From Rhodanobacteraceae bacterium (lineage in GTDB: Bacteria; Pseudomonadota; Gammaproteobacteria; Xanthomonadales; Xanthomonadaceae): a stretch of 64,000 nucleotides of DNA. The stretch's first letter is position 1. The number at the start of each line of letters is the position of its first letter. The position numbers and the translations under genes are program-made. The notes under the pieces were generated by a model. The model did not search any database. It saw nothing but the letters and a program-made list of their open reading frames with translations, and was not told where the DNA came from. This document shows, in pieces, positions 50,685-61,194 of this stretch. The DNA lies in the NCBI GenBank assembly GCA_024233975.1, contig JACKOX010000016.1:1-64000 (forward strand), read 5' to 3'.

Positions 50685-52456
50685 TGCATGCCTCCCAGCG
50701 TCGCCACCGAGACGGTTTCCGCTTCCTGCGGCAGGCCATCAGGCCCCAGTGCCGGCAACTGCTGCCGCTGCACCAGCCAGCCATCGACGTCATCGGGGTT
50801 GATGTCGTAGAGCCGCAGCGCGGCTTCCATCACCGACTCGAAGGCCGGTGCCGATACCAGGCCACCGTAGTAGTCGCCATTCTTGGGATCGTTGACCACC
50901 ACCACCGCGGCGAAGCGCGGATCGCTGGCCGGCACCAGGCCGGCGAACAGCGACTGGTAGCGCTTCTCGTAGCCACCGGCCGCGGCCTTGCGCGAAGTGC
51001 CGCTCTTGCCAGCGGTGCGATAGCCGGGAACGGCCGCACGCCGGGCCGTGCCTTCGGGGCCGGTGACGGTTTCCAGCATGCCGATCACCGCATCGGCGAT
51101 CTGCGGATCGACCACCGCACGCGACTGCACCGGCGCGCCGTGAACAAAGGTCGGGGTGACGAAGCGGCCATGGTTGGCGATCGCCGCATAGGCCTGCGCC
51201 AGCTGCATCGGCGTCACCGCCAGACCGTAACCGTAGGAGATCGTCGCCTTTTCCACCGGCCCCCAGCTGCGTGCTGGTGGCAGCACGCCGGCGGATTCGC
51301 CGGGGAAACCACTGCCACTGGCGTTGCCGAAACCAAAGCGCTGCAGCATGTCGAACATCTGGTCGGCGGTCATGTCCATCGACAGTTTGGTCGCACCGAC
51401 GTTGCTGGACTTGGTGATCAGATGGGTGACATCGATGACGCCGTAGTCGCGGAAGTCATGGATGGTGTAGCCGAACAGCGTCAACTCGCCCGGATGCGTG
51501 TTGATCGGTGTGGTCGGCGTCCATCGGCCGGTTTCCATGGCCGCGGCCACGGTGAAGGCCTTGATCACCGAGCCCGGCTCCAGCACATCGGTCACCGCGC
51601 GATTGCGGCGTGCCGCCGTGTTGTCGGCTGCGCGAGCGTTCGGGTTGTAGGACGGCAGGTTGACCATGGCGAGGATCTCGCCGGTCTTGACGTCCATCAC
51701 CACCATCGAGGCGCTGCTGGCATCGTTGTCGCGCAACGCCTCGCCCAGCGCGCGGTAGGCCATGTACTGGACCCGCCGGTCGATCGACAGCGCCAGATCG
51801 CGACCCGGCTCGGGCGCGCGCACCAGCTCGACGTTCTCGACCACCGCGCCGCGCATGTCGCGGATCACCCGCTTGGCGCCGGGCTTGCCGGTCAGCCAGT
51901 CGTCGAAGGCCAGCTCCAGGCCTTCCTGGCCGCGGTCATCGATGTTGGTGAAACCGATGACGTGCGCAGCCACGTCGCCCTGCGGATAGAAACGACGGAA
52001 CTCGCGCTGGCTGTAGACGCCAGGAATATCCAGATCCAGGATGGCCGCGGCATCGTCCGGATTCATCTGCCGACGCAGGTACAGGAAGGACTTGTCCTTG
52101 CGCTGCGCGATGCGCTCGATCAGCGGTTCCAGCGGCGTGGACAGCGCGGCGGCCAGCTGCGGGAAGCGATCCGGATGCTGCAGCAGCTCGCCGGGATCGG
52201 CCCAGATGGATTCCACCGGACTGGAGACGGCCAGCGGCTCGCCATTGCGGTCGGTGATGGTGCCGCGCGATACCGGGATCGGCAGCTCACGCAGGAAACG
52301 CGCGTCGCCCTGGCGCTGGTAGAACTCGGTATCCAGCAGCTGCAGACCGGCCGCACGCAGGACCAGCGCGCCACCGGCCAGCGCCAGCACGCCCAGCACC
52401 ACGTACAGACGCAGGCGGAAGTTGGCGGATCGCATGCGGCTCTTGCGCGCGTTCAT
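50681..52456 (-). CDS. ftsI: Septal transpeptidase FtsI (PBP3)
   Basis: FtsI cross-links septal peptidoglycan together with FtsW. The 591-residue class B PBP has a membrane anchor (about 17-40), a pedestal domain beginning around [17 protein letters not shown], and a transpeptidase with all three motifs: SVIK at 296-299, SSN at 350-352 and KSGT at 484-487. It overlaps ftsL by 4 bp at its start and murE by 4 bp at its end. Confidence 0.96.
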   Translation of the reverse strand: MNARKSRMRSANFRLRLYVVLGVLALAGGALVLRAAGLQLLDTEFYQRQGDARFLRELPIPVSRGTITDRNGEPLAVSSPVESIWADPGELLQHPDRFPQLAAALSTPLEPLIERIAQRKDKSFLYLRRQMNPDDAAAILDLDIPGVYSQREFRRFYPQGDVAAHVIGFTNIDDRGQEGLELAFDDWLTGKPGAKRVIRDMRGAVVENVELVRAPEPGRDLALSIDRRVQYMAYRALGEALRDNDASSASMVVMDVKTGEILAMVNLPSYNPNARAADNTAARRNRAVTDVLEPGSVIKAFTVAAAMETGRWTPTTPINTHPGELTLFGYTIHDFRDYGVIDVTHLITKSSNVGATKLSMDMTADQMFDMLQRFGFGNASGSGFPGESAGVLPPARSWGPVEKATISYGYGLAVTPMQLAQAYAAIANHGRFVTPTFVHGAPVQSRAVVDPQIADAVIGMLETVTGPEGTARRAAVPGYRTAGKSGTSRKAAAGGYEKRYQSLFAGLVPASDPRFAAVVVVNDPKNGDYYGGLVSAPAFESVMEAALRLYDINPDDVDGWLVQRQQLPALGPDGLPQEAETVSVATLGGMQ

Positions 52457-52722
52457 CGACCCAGCACCACGATGTCGTCGGGCGTCGGGTCACGCAGACC
52501 GAGGCGCTCGCGGGCAATCTGTTCGATACGCGCGCTGTCGGCCCAGGTCGCCTGCTCCAGCTGCAGGCGGCCATAGTCGATGCGCAGCGCATCGCGTTCG
52601 TTTTCGAGGTTGGTCAGCTCAACGAAACGCTGGCGATGTTCCTGGCGGACCACCACCACGGCGATCGCGCTGGCCATCACACCGACCAGCGCCGCGATGT
52701 TGATCAGGGTGAGCGTCTTCAT
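52453..52722 (-). CDS. ftsL: Cell division protein FtsL
   Basis: FtsL is a small bitopic divisome protein that pairs with FtsB and FtsQ. The 89 residues give one N-terminal membrane helix (about 5-25), a coiled coil with heptad-like [20 protein letters not shown], and a C-terminal [15 protein letters not shown] motif. Position between rsmH and ftsI, with coupled overlaps on both sides, confirms the assignment despite low sequence conservation. Confidence 0.93.
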   Translation of the reverse strand: MKTLTLINIAALVGVMASAIAVVVVRQEHRQRFVELTNLENERDALRIDYGRLQLEQATWADSARIEQIARERLGLRDPTPDDIVVLGR

Positions 52723-53657
52723 GCGCAGCGCTCCGCCACGCGCAGCACCGCGCTGCGGGCACGCGGGTTGTCCGCCACTTCGTCGGCCTCGCCACGCTGG
52801 GCGCGACCAATTTCGATCAGCGACGGCTTGAAGTCGTCCATCTGCGGCAGGCGACGATTGCCCGCCGGCGGCCGCGAGCGCTCGGTGATGAAGCGCTTGA
52901 CCATGCGGTCTTCCAGCGAATGGAAGCTGATCACGGCCAGGCGGCCGCCCGGTTTCAGCGCATCGTGCGCGGCCTGCAGGCCGGTCGTGAGGTCATCCAG
53001 TTCGCCGTTGATGTGGATGCGGATCGCCTGGAAGCTGCGCGTGGCCGGATGCTTGCCCGGCTCGCGACGCCCGATCACCGAGGCGATCAGGTCGGCAAGT
53101 TCGCTGGTGCGCGTCAGCGGCGCGTCGCCACGACGGGCCACCACGGCCCGCGCGATGCGTCGGCTCATGCGTTCCTCACCGTATTGCCACAGCACCGAGG
53201 CGATCTCCTGCTCGTCCGCCCGCGCCAGCCAATCGGCCGCGCTCTCCCCCGTTTCCGGGTCCATCCGCATGTCCAGCGGGCCGTCCTGCATGAAGCTGAA
53301 GCCACGACCCGCCACGTCCAACTGCGGCGATGAGACGCCGAGGTCGAACAGCACTCCATCGAGGCCATCCGCCACGGCGCCCCAGTCCGCCAGCGTCGCG
53401 AAACTGCCGCGCCGCCAGGCCACCCGGACATCCCCCGTGAATTTCTTCGCCGCATCGGCAATCGCTTCCGGATCCTTGTCCATCAGCAGCAGCCGACCTT
53501 CCGGCCCCAGCTTCGCCAGCACGCCCGCGGCGTGCCCGCCACGACCGTAGGTACCGTCCAGATAACGGCCATCACCCTTGACCCGCAGACCCTCCAGCAC
53601 CTGCGCGTACAACACCGGGCGATGACTCGGGGCGGCGACTGCACCGTTCCCGGTCAT
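52719..53657 (-). CDS. rsmH: 16S rRNA (cytosine-1402-N4)-methyltransferase
   Basis: RsmH (MraW) methylates N4 of C1402 in 16S rRNA, the same nucleotide that RsmI, encoded at 55352-56188, methylates on the ribose. Motifs are [29 protein letters not shown] (SAM binding), [20 protein letters not shown] and [17 protein letters not shown] 53657 was chosen; an in-frame GTG at 53663 shares a base with the mraZ stop. About 312 residues, normal length. Confidence 0.96.
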   Translation of the reverse strand: MTGNGAVAAPSHRPVLYAQVLEGLRVKGDGRYLDGTYGRGGHAAGVLAKLGPEGRLLLMDKDPEAIADAAKKFTGDVRVAWRRGSFATLADWGAVADGLDGVLFDLGVSSPQLDVAGRGFSFMQDGPLDMRMDPETGESAADWLARADEQEIASVLWQYGEERMSRRIARAVVARRGDAPLTRTSELADLIASVIGRREPGKHPATRSFQAIRIHINGELDDLTTGLQAAHDALKPGGRLAVISFHSLEDRMVKRFITERSRPPAGNRRLPQMDDFKPSLIEIGRAQRGEADEVADNPRARSAVLRVAERCA

Positions 53658-53662
53658 GGCCA

Positions 53663-54109
53663 CTACAGCGGCAGATCGAGCATGTCCTCACCGATCTCGT
53701 CTTCCCCGATGGTTTGACGGATCTGCGCGAGGTGCGCCTGCTCGGTCCACAGCTCGAACTTGTTGCCCATGCCCAGCAGCACGGCCTTCTTGTCCAGGCC
53801 CGCCGCCGTTCGCTGGCTGGCCGGCAGCAGGATGCGGCCACTGCCATCCGGCTCCACGGCCGCCGCTGCGCCAACCAGCTTGAGCTGCAACGCGCGATTG
53901 ACCCGCTTGGCCTTCGGCAGGGCATTGATGCGGTCGCGCAGCGGCTCCCACTCGGACTCCGGGAAGATCCAGAGACAGCCTTCCTCCCAAGGGTTGTAGG
54001 TAATCACCAGACGGTTGCCGCAGTCGCGCGCGACCTGCTCGCGATACGCTGTCGGTATCGCCAGGCGGCCCTTGTCGTCGATGGTGATTGCGGTTTCGCC
54101 CTGAAACAT
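53663..54109 (-). CDS. mraZ: Transcriptional regulator MraZ
   Basis: MraZ is an AbrB-like DNA-binding protein that forms a ring and controls the dcw operon through GTGGG-type direct repeats. The 148 residues contain two MraZ repeats: [18 protein letters not shown] and [15 protein letters not shown], each with the DKGR or GSGR-like core. ATG 54109 fits the family start MFQG; a TTG at 54118 could add three residues. It is the first gene of the leftward dcw cluster, and its own operator lies just upstream. Confidence 0.95.
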   Translation of the reverse strand: MFQGETAITIDDKGRLAIPTAYREQVARDCGNRLVITYNPWEEGCLWIFPESEWEPLRDRINALPKAKRVNRALQLKLVGAAAAVEPDGSGRILLPASQRTAAGLDKKAVLLGMGNKFELWTEQAHLAQIRQTIGEDEIGEDMLDLPL

Positions 54110-54557
54110 TGCCTGCAAGTACCTGAGAGAGCTCGAAAATCGACCGTTTTCGCCAATCGATTTCCCCAGAAAACCACTGATTCCCCGGTTTTCCCACTAG
54201 AGCCCACCTTATGACCCGCTGAAATGGCGTGTCAAGCAAATCCGCGAGCACGCAAAACGCACGCAAACCCATGTCAGCAAAGGCTTTTCTGTTCGCCCGG
54301 ATAACGCCGGGATAAATACATGCAGATACAATCCCTTAGCGGATTTACTTCACAAATTTCTGCAAGATTGTTCGGTTTTCGTTCACCCGGATCGCACTGC
54401 CCCCGATGGATGGCAGTCACGCAACAAACTGCGCGGAAGTGCGCAGATTGAAGGTGCACGGGCGCACAGTTCGGTACAGGTGATGGCAGGTGGCGGCGAA
54501 ACGCGGGCGGGATCAGGGCATATCCCTTCGATCTCATGCGCTTTCAAGGACCAAACG
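54110..54557. other. mraZ upstream leader and promoter region
   Basis: This A/T-richer 450-bp stretch has no convincing gene. It contains the MraZ operator repeats at 54163-54207 and, further upstream, a region likely to carry the main dcw promoter. I could not fix a -35/-10 pair with confidence. Confidence 0.55.
54163..54207 (-). promoter_or_regulatory. mraZ box: MraZ-binding direct repeats (dcw operator)
   Basis: Read on the minus strand, five-base G-rich boxes recur with an exact 10-bp period: GTGGG (54207-54203), GTGGG (54197-54193), CGGGG (54187-54183), GTGGT (54177-54173) and GGGGA (54167-54163). Established knowledge: MraZ binds TGGG boxes separated by five or six bases in front of its own gene in E. 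coli. The array lies 54-98 bp upstream of the mraZ ATG, so self-regulation of the whole dcw cluster is expected. Confidence 0.85.
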
Positions 54558-54810
54558 AAAGAGCCCTGAGTCAGCGGCGGCGAATGCCGAGCGTGAGCGG
54601 GGTGTGGAGCCACTTCGTCAATCAGGTCGCGAAGTGGCCCGGTGCTTCGCGGCAAGCACGAATCGGCGAACGCTTTCCGAGCAAGAGCCCCTGAGTCAGC
54701 GGCGGCGAACGCCGAAGGCGTGAGTGGGTGGAAGCGACTTCGCCCTCCGGTCGCGCAGCGGCCCGGTACTTCGCGCCGCGCGCGACGTGGCGAACGCTTT
54801 TCCGCGCGCG
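54558..54810. repeat. Imperfect tandem repeat, two copies of about 125 bp
   Basis: Copy 1 (54558-54682) and copy 2 (54683-54810) align along their length: both begin AGAGCCC(C)TGAGTCAGCGG, share GGCGGCGAAYGCCGA, a GGCCCGGTRCTTCGCG block and a final GGCGAACGCTTT(T)CCG. Copy 1 has a perfect 9-bp stem (GCCACTTCG at 54609-54617 with CGAAGTGGC at 54630-54638); copy 2 has a decayed version. The array lies just beyond the 3' end of the RNase P RNA gene and reads better as structured non-coding repeat than as protein. Confidence 0.7.
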
Positions 54811-54821
54811 GCGCGGAAAAG

Positions 54822-55192
<371 letters not shown>

Positions 55193-55351
55193 CGTTCGCA
55201 TTCTACGGCTTCACCGTCGAATACCCCAAGACTTGCCTCGTGATCCTTGGGCGCGGATTCATTTCCCCACTTCAGTTCTCCACATCCCATGCGCGCCCGA
55301 GACGCGAATGGCCCTCGCCCCCGGGGCTGACTACGGCCCCTGAAGTCTGCA

Positions 55352-56188
55352 TCAACCTCCGTAGAGCGCTCTTCTCGGCGCGCCGCTGAATTCGGCGGCC
55401 AGCTTCGCCGCCCTGGCTGGCGGCAGTTCGCGCGACAGCAGCTCGTACAGACGCCGACCTTCCCCGAGGGCGGCATCCTCATCCATGGATGCGCCTTCAA
55501 CCAGCACGACGAACTCACCACGCTGCTGGTCCTTGTCCGCCATCACGCGCTCATGGAGTTCGGCAAGCGAACCGTCAAGCAGCGTCTCGAAACGCTTGGT
55601 GATTTCACGGGCAAGTACCGCTGGCCGATCCGCTCCGAAGGCTTCGGCCGCGTCAGCCAGCATCTCGACGATGCGATGCGATGACTCGTAGAACATCAGC
55701 GTACGCGACTCGGTTGCCAACGCCTTCAATCGCGTACGCCGCGCGGCCGGCTTGGGCGGGAGGAAGCCTTCGAAAACGAACCGATCACTGGGCAGCCCGG
55801 CAGCAGACAACGCCGCGATGGCCGCACAGGCACCGGGAACCGGGCTGACGCGGATGCCCGCCTCGCGCACCGCGCGCACCAGCCGGAAGCCGGGATCACT
55901 GACCAGCGGCGTGCCTGCATCCGAAACCAGCGCGACGTTCTCGCCGGCACGCAACCGCTGGACGACCTGCTCGGCGCGCGCCGCCTCGTTGTGGTCGTGC
56001 AGCGACAGGCTCGGCGTGTCGATGCCGAAATGCCGCAGCAGTGTCGCCGTGTGGCGCGTGTCCTCGGCGGCGATCAGGTCGACGCGCGACAGCGTGTCAC
56101 GTGCGCGCGGCGTCAGGTCGTCGAGATTGCCGATGGGCGTGGCGACGACGAACAGCATTCCGGATTGTGAACTTGAGTCTGCGGACAT
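55352..56188 (-). CDS. rsmI: 16S rRNA (cytidine-1402-2'-O)-methyltransferase
   Basis: RsmI methylates the ribose of C1402 in 16S rRNA. The 278-residue tetrapyrrole-methylase-fold protein has LFVVATPIGNLDDLTPRA, DLIAAEDTRHTATLL, VALVSDAGTPLVSDPG (SAM loop), PGACAAIAALSAAGLPSDRF and YESSHRI, all canonical. It is divergent from lpoA, the conserved arrangement in gammaproteobacteria. The rnpB gene lies 160 bp downstream on the same strand. Confidence 0.97.
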   Translation of the reverse strand: MSADSSSQSGMLFVVATPIGNLDDLTPRARDTLSRVDLIAAEDTRHTATLLRHFGIDTPSLSLHDHNEAARAEQVVQRLRAGENVALVSDAGTPLVSDPGFRLVRAVREAGIRVSPVPGACAAIAALSAAGLPSDRFVFEGFLPPKPAARRTRLKALATESRTLMFYESSHRIVEMLADAAEAFGADRPAVLAREITKRFETLLDGSLAELHERVMADKDQQRGEFVVLVEGASMDEDAALGEGRRLYELLSRELPPARAAKLAAEFSGAPRRALYGG

Positions 56189-56276
56189 TCAGTTACCAGC
56201 GAGCGCGTGACGGGACAAGGCCGGTATGATCATACGCATGACAACCCGCCTCCTGACCCGCCGGACGACGAATCGC

Positions 56277-58064
56277 ATGACGCCACGGCCCGCCTTCAGC
56301 CACACCCTCCTTCGCCTCGCAGCCCCCGCGCTGCTCCTGCTGCTGGTCGCCTGCGGCGGCACGCCAACGCGCCAGACGCAGCCCGAAGCCGCCAGCAGCG
56401 CCGAAGCCGCCTATCGCGATGGCGACTTCGCCACCGCCGCGCAGGGCTTCCTCAACGCCGCCAGCCTGCGGCGCGGCCAACGCAACTACTACCGCCTGCG
56501 CGCCGCCGAAGCCTGGCGCGAGAACGGCGACCTCAACCGCGCCCGCGAGGTGCTTTCCGCCGGTGGACACAAGGGACTGACCGGCGACCAGCCGCTGCGC
56601 CTCAACCTGCTGCTGGCCGAGATCGACCTCGCCGATGGCAATCCGCGCGCCGCGCAGGACTGGCTGCGACTGCCGCCCGACAGCGTGGGTGATGCCTACC
56701 TGAGCCGCTACCTCGACCTGCGCGCACGTGCCTTTGCCGACACCGATCCGGTAATCGCCGCCGGTGCCCGCGCCCGCCTCGATGCGCGCCTGAGGACGGA
56801 CGAGCGTGCGGCAAACCTCGCCGAGATCGAGTCATTGCTGGATCGACTGGATGACGCCCGCCTGCAGTCCGCAGCGGCAGCGCTTGCCGGTGGCGATCCG
56901 CTGTACCCATTTATGGGCCGCCTGCTGATGCGCCGGGGCCTGCCGCTGCCGCGCGCCTTCGATCGCGGCATCGAGTTCGCCCGCGATCTGCCGCCAGCGG
57001 ATGCCGATGGCTGGCGCCCGCCTTTCCAGGTCGCGTTGCTGCTACCGCAAAGCGGAAACTTCGCCGCCGCCGCCGCCGCCGTGCGTGATGGTTTCTTCGC
57101 CGCCAACTTCAGCGAAACCCGGCGGCACCCGGAGATCCGCGTCTACGACAGCGGCAGCAGCCCGGAATCCAGCCGCGCCGCCTACGACCAGGCGGTCGCC
57201 GATGGCGCCGGGCTCGTGGTCGGCCCGCTGTCGCGCGAGAACGTCGCCGCGATCTTCGCCCATGGCGCACTGGCGACACCGCTGCTGGCGCTGAACCGCG
57301 CTGGCGAACTGCCGCCACCGCCGGGTAGCCTGAGCTTCTCGCTGGCGCCGGAAGACGATGCCAAGGCTGCCGCCGAACGATTGTGGACGCAGGGCCTGCA
57401 CCGCGTACTTGCCGTCGGCAGTGACGACGAGAACGGCCGCCGTAGCCTGGCCGCTTTCCGCCGCCAGTTCGAGGCTCGCGGCGGACAGGTGGTTGCCGAA
57501 GCGATCCTGCCCAGCGACAGCCCGCGCTATGACGCCGTGCTCAAGCAGGCGGTCACCAACGCCGGCGGCGTGACCGTCGATCCGGAGACCGGCATACCGC
57601 ATGCGAATGCCACCGACGCCGTGTTCTTCGCCGTGCCCACCGCACAGGCGCGACTACTGGTTCCGCAGCTCAAGGTACAGGGCATCCAGGGCCTGCCGAC
57701 GGTCGCCACTTCCGCCATCCTCAATGCGCCCAACGCGCGACTGGATCGCGAGTTGGACGACATCCTCGTCACCGACTCGCCGTGGCTGCTGCACGACCAC
57801 CCGGGCCTGCCCTCGCGCAAGGCCATGGGCCGCGACCTCGACAGCGCCGATGGCGCGGCGGCGCGACTGTTCGCCTTCGGCATCGATGCCTATCGACTCA
57901 GCGGCTACCTGCAGCACCTCACCGGCGTGGTCGACGCGCGAATCGACGGCGCCACCGGGCAGCTGTCGCTGGATGGTTTCGGCAACGTCAGCCGGCAGCC
58001 GGCCTGGGCCATGCTCAACAACGGTCGACTGCGCCCGCTGGTGGAAACCACCGGACTGCAGTGA
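56277..58064 (+). CDS. lpoA: Penicillin-binding protein activator LpoA-like lipoprotein
   Basis: LpoA is an outer-membrane lipoprotein that stimulates PBP1a. The signal peptide ends with the lipobox LVAC. An N-terminal TPR-like domain (about 35-240) is followed by a periplasmic binding protein-like domain beginning PFQVALLLPQSGNFAAAAAA. The start is uncertain: ATG 56277 gives a normal signal peptide, while in-frame ATGs at 56226 and 56238 add 17 or 13 residues. It is the first gene of lpoA-yraN-dolP. Confidence 0.9.
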   Translation: MTPRPAFSHTLLRLAAPALLLLLVACGGTPTRQTQPEAASSAEAAYRDGDFATAAQGFLNAASLRRGQRNYYRLRAAEAWRENGDLNRAREVLSAGGHKGLTGDQPLRLNLLLAEIDLADGNPRAAQDWLRLPPDSVGDAYLSRYLDLRARAFADTDPVIAAGARARLDARLRTDERAANLAEIESLLDRLDDARLQSAAAALAGGDPLYPFMGRLLMRRGLPLPRAFDRGIEFARDLPPADADGWRPPFQVALLLPQSGNFAAAAAAVRDGFFAANFSETRRHPEIRVYDSGSSPESSRAAYDQAVADGAGLVVGPLSRENVAAIFAHGALATPLLALNRAGELPPPPGSLSFSLAPEDDAKAAAERLWTQGLHRVLAVGSDDENGRRSLAAFRRQFEARGGQVVAEAILPSDSPRYDAVLKQAVTNAGGVTVDPETGIPHANATDAVFFAVPTAQARLLVPQLKVQGIQGLPTVATSAILNAPNARLDRELDDILVTDSPWLLHDHPGLPSRKAMGRDLDSADGAAARLFAFGIDAYRLSGYLQHLTGVVDARIDGATGQLSLDGFGNVSRQPAWAMLNNGRLRPLVETTGLQ

Positions 58065-58068
58065 AGGC

Positions 58069-58491
58069 ATGGCCTCAGCCCTCTTCAAGCGACCGGCGGC
58101 TGCCTCGTCCTCGGGTGCCGGCAACAGCGGCGAACGTGGCGCCGAAGGAGAGCGACGGGCGGAAGCCTTCCTGCAGGCAAAGGGGCTCACCACCGTCACC
58201 CGCAACGTGCGCTATCGCTTCGGCGAGATCGACCTGCTGATGCGCGATGGCGATGCGCTGGCCTTCGTCGAAGTGCGTTACCGTGCCGGCCACGGCTTCG
58301 GCGATGGCGCGGACTCCGTCGATCGCCGCAAGCAGCAGCGACTGGCGAAGGCCGCCTCGGCCTGGCTGGCCGCCAACCCGCGCTGGCAACGTGCACCCTG
58401 CCGTTTCGACGTGGTCGCGCTGGGCGGCAACCCGGACAATCCCGACATCGACTGGATCCGCAACGCGTTCACCCTCGACGAGCTGACATGA
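58069..58491 (+). CDS. YraN family (UPF0102) endonuclease-like protein
   Basis: A 140-residue protein of the UPF0102 family with a restriction-endonuclease-like fold. Typical blocks are GERRAEAFLQAKGL, the catalytic-type acidic and EVR motifs in RYRFGEIDLLMRDGDALAF and VEVRYRAGHGFG, and the C-terminal CRFDVVALGG. The family function is not settled. ATG is four bases after the lpoA stop, and the 3' end overlaps dolP by 4 bp. Confidence 0.93.
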   Translation: MASALFKRPAAASSSGAGNSGERGAEGERRAEAFLQAKGLTTVTRNVRYRFGEIDLLMRDGDALAFVEVRYRAGHGFGDGADSVDRRKQQRLAKAASAWLAANPRWQRAPCRFDVVALGGNPDNPDIDWIRNAFTLDELT

Positions 58492-59048
58492 GCGACGCCA
58501 ACCACATCCGCAAGACAAGCATCCGACTGACGCTGGCCGCACTGGCCATCCTGCTGCTGGCCGGCTGCGCCGCGCATGACCGCCGCAGCTTCGGCAACAT
58601 CGTCGACGACCAGAGCATCGAGATCGCCGCCTTCGACCACTTCGCCAATTCCGCCGAAATGGGCGGCGCACGGGTCAAGAGCGTCGCCTACAACGGCACC
58701 CTGCTGCTGATCGGCGAGGTGCAGGACAACGCCCAGCGCGATGCCGCCGGTCGGATCGCCGCCAAGATCGGCGGCGTCAAGCGCGTGGTCAACGAGTTGG
58801 CCATCGGTGAGGACGCCGGCTTCTGGCGACGCACCCGCGACAGCACCATCACCGCCAAGGTGAAGACCGGCCTGCTGAACCTCGGCATCGAAGGCTTCGA
58901 CCCGACGCGCGTAAACGTCACCACGGTTCGCGCCGAGGTCTACCTGATGGGCCTGGTCTCGCACGAGGAAGCCGAGGCCGCCGTGGAACGCATCAGCCGC
59001 ATGCGCGGCGTGCGTCGTGTGGTCAAGGTATTCGAGTACACCGACTGA
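58488..59048 (+). CDS. dolP: Dual-BON-domain lipoprotein DolP (YraP)
   Basis: DolP is an outer-membrane lipoprotein important for envelope integrity. The 186-residue protein has a lipobox LLAGC after the signal peptide, then two BON domains: RVKSVAYNGTLLLIGEV with GVKRVVNELAIGE, and VTTVRAEVYLMGLVSHEEA with MRGVRRVVKVFEYTD. Order lpoA-yraN-dolP matches the enterobacterial locus, though diaA is absent between yraN and dolP. Confidence 0.92.
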   Translation: MSDANHIRKTSIRLTLAALAILLLAGCAAHDRRSFGNIVDDQSIEIAAFDHFANSAEMGGARVKSVAYNGTLLLIGEVQDNAQRDAAGRIAAKIGGVKRVVNELAIGEDAGFWRRTRDSTITAKVKTGLLNLGIEGFDPTRVNVTTVRAEVYLMGLVSHEEAEAAVERISRMRGVRRVVKVFEYTD

Positions 59049-59057
59049 GGACGACTC

Positions 59058-60452
59058 GTGTCGCCGCTCGACCCAAGACTTGCCAGCGCCCTGCGAGAGC
59101 TGTTCGGCGATGCGCTGCTCACCGATCCGGGCGAGTGCCTGGCCTACGGTTACGACAACTCCAAGCGACGCGCCACGCCTTCAGCCGTGGTGCTGCCGGA
59201 AAACGCCGACCAGGTGCAGCGACTGGTGCGGCTGTGTCGCGAACACCGCACGCCGATCACCGCACGCGGTCGCGGCACCAATACCACCGGCGCCAGCGTA
59301 CCGATCGAAGGCGGCGTGGTGGTCAGCTTCGAGCGCATGAACCGCATCCTGCGCATCAGCCCGGATGATCGCGTCGCTGTGGTCGAACCGGGCGTGCTCA
59401 ACGGCGACCTGCAGGCGGCGCTGGCCGAACATGGCCTGTTCTGGCCACCTGACCCGACCAGTGCGCCCTACAGCAGTGTCGGCGGCAACCTCGCCTGCAA
59501 TGCCGGCGGTCCGCGCGCGGTACGCTGGGGCAGCTCGCGCGACAACGTGTTGGGTCTGGTCGCCATCACCGGCTGCGGCGAACGCATCCGCTGCGGCGCG
59601 CCGACCAGCAAGGACAGCACCGGCTACGACCTGTCTCGGCTCGTCGTCGGTTCGGAAGGCACGCTGGCGCTGATCGTCGAAGCCAGCCTGAAGCTCAGCG
59701 CCAAACCTGAGTCGCGACGCAGCCTGCGTGCGCTGTATCGCGATACCGGAAGCGCGGCGCGAGCAGTCGGTCGGCTGATGGTGCAGGCCGAACTGCCATC
59801 GGCGCTGGAGTTCATGGACGCCGAAGCCGTGCGCCTCGCCCGTGAACGCGGCGGCGCCGACATTCCTGATGCCGGCGCGCTGCTGATGATCGAAGTGGAA
59901 AGCGCGGAGGGCGCGGTGGACGCCGCGCGCGATGCGCTGGAAACCGCTGCACGCAACGACGGCCTGATCGCGATCGACCGCGCCGACGACGCGCAGCAGC
60001 GCGAATCGCTGTGGGCCGCGCGCCGTGCGCTTTCACCCGCGCTGCGATCCGTCGCGCCGGGCAAGATCAACGAAGACGTCGTCGTACCGGTGTCGCGACT
60101 CGCGGAGCTGGTGACGCGACTGCAAACCCTCGCCACACGTCACGATACCCACGTCGTCAGCTTCGGCCACGCCGGCAACGGCAACCTGCACGTCAACCTG
60201 CTGCACGATCCCGCCGATGCCGCACAGACAAAGCGCGCCCATGCCTGCCTCGACGAGGTCTTCGCTACCGTCATCGAACTCGGCGGCACGCTGTCCGGCG
60301 AGCACGGCATTGGCCTCGCCAAGCGCGACTGGATGGCGCGCGCCTTCGATACGGACACGCTGGCGACGATGCGCCGGGTCAAGGTGGCCTTTGATCCCGA
60401 CGGCATCCTCAATCCCGGCAAGGTGTTGCCATCAGAAAACGACGCGCGATGA
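59058..60452 (+). CDS. FAD-linked oxidase (GlcD / D-lactate dehydrogenase type)
   Basis: A 464-residue flavoprotein of the vanillyl-alcohol-oxidase fold. The FAD-binding half has RGRGTNTTGASVPIEGG and SSVGGNLACNAGGPRAVRWG. The substrate half has GHAGNGNLHVNLLHDP and GTLSGEHGIGLAKRDWM, the motifs of D-2-hydroxy-acid dehydrogenases. Substrate could be D-lactate, glycolate or 2-hydroxyglutarate; it is not distinguishable here. The GTG start is preceded by TGAGGACG. The 3' end overlaps the next gene by 4 bp. Confidence 0.9.
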   Translation: MSPLDPRLASALRELFGDALLTDPGECLAYGYDNSKRRATPSAVVLPENADQVQRLVRLCREHRTPITARGRGTNTTGASVPIEGGVVVSFERMNRILRISPDDRVAVVEPGVLNGDLQAALAEHGLFWPPDPTSAPYSSVGGNLACNAGGPRAVRWGSSRDNVLGLVAITGCGERIRCGAPTSKDSTGYDLSRLVVGSEGTLALIVEASLKLSAKPESRRSLRALYRDTGSAARAVGRLMVQAELPSALEFMDAEAVRLARERGGADIPDAGALLMIEVESAEGAVDAARDALETAARNDGLIAIDRADDAQQRESLWAARRALSPALRSVAPGKINEDVVVPVSRLAELVTRLQTLATRHDTHVVSFGHAGNGNLHVNLLHDPADAAQTKRAHACLDEVFATVIELGGTLSGEHGIGLAKRDWMARAFDTDTLATMRRVKVAFDPDGILNPGKVLPSENDAR

Positions 60453-61033
60453 GCGACCTGCCGGCACTGCTGCGCGACATCCGTGCCTGTCGCCTCTGCG
60501 AAGCGCAGCTGCCGCTGGGCCCGAATCCGGTACTCCGCGCGTCAGCCAGTGCGCGCATCCTGGTCATCGGCCAGGCGCCGGGTACCAAGGTCCACGAATC
60601 CGGCATCCCGTGGAACGACGCCAGCGGCATCCGCCTGCGCAGCTGGCTGGAAATGTCGCGCGACATTTTCTACGACGAAAGCCGCGTCGCCATTGTGCCG
60701 ATGGGCTTCTGCTATCCGGGCCGCGGCAAATCAGGCGACCTGCCACCGCGTCCCGAATGCGCCACGACCTGGCACCAGCGCATCTGGCCACTGCTGCCCA
60801 ACATCCGACTGACCCTGCTGATCGGCCACTACGCGCAACTGCACAAGCTCGGTGATCGCCGCCGCAAGACCCTCACCGACACCGTCGCCGACTTCCGCGA
60901 CTATGCCCCGGAGTACTTCCCGCTGCCGCACCCAAGCCCGCGCAACCAGCTTTGGCTCAAGAAGAACCCCTGGTTCGACAGCGACGTGATCCCTGCGCTT
61001 CGCGCCCGCGTCCGCAAAGCGCTCAACGACTAG
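60449..61033 (+). CDS. Uracil-DNA glycosylase family protein with four iron-sulfur cysteines
   Basis: A 194-residue protein of the UDG superfamily, which removes uracil or related bases from DNA. Motif A is GQAPGTKVHESGIPWND and motif B is HPSPRN. Cysteines at 14, 17, 88 and 104 follow the spacing of the 4Fe-4S cluster in family 4 and 5 enzymes. Motif A with Gln in place of Glu/Ala differs from classical family 4, so substrate range is uncertain. The gene is coupled to the FAD oxidase by a 4-bp overlap. Confidence 0.86.
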   Translation: MSDLPALLRDIRACRLCEAQLPLGPNPVLRASASARILVIGQAPGTKVHESGIPWNDASGIRLRSWLEMSRDIFYDESRVAIVPMGFCYPGRGKSGDLPPRPECATTWHQRIWPLLPNIRLTLLIGHYAQLHKLGDRRRKTLTDTVADFRDYAPEYFPLPHPSPRNQLWLKKNPWFDSDVIPALRARVRKALND

Positions 61034-61194
61034 GTGAACTGCAGCGGCAGACGTCCATTCAGAGCAGCTAAGATGCGCGCGCTGGTCGCATCGACATGGC
61101 TTTGCATGGCAAGCCCCTCGCGCAGCCGCCGCTCGGTTTCAGCGTCTCCCGAACTCCCGCCCACTGACGGTCAATCAACCCAAGGCCACCACCC

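Noticed and set aside
50624..52576. A 650-codon open frame opposite ftsI
   Set aside because: Antisense shadow of ftsI; no ribosome-binding site or recognisable domain.
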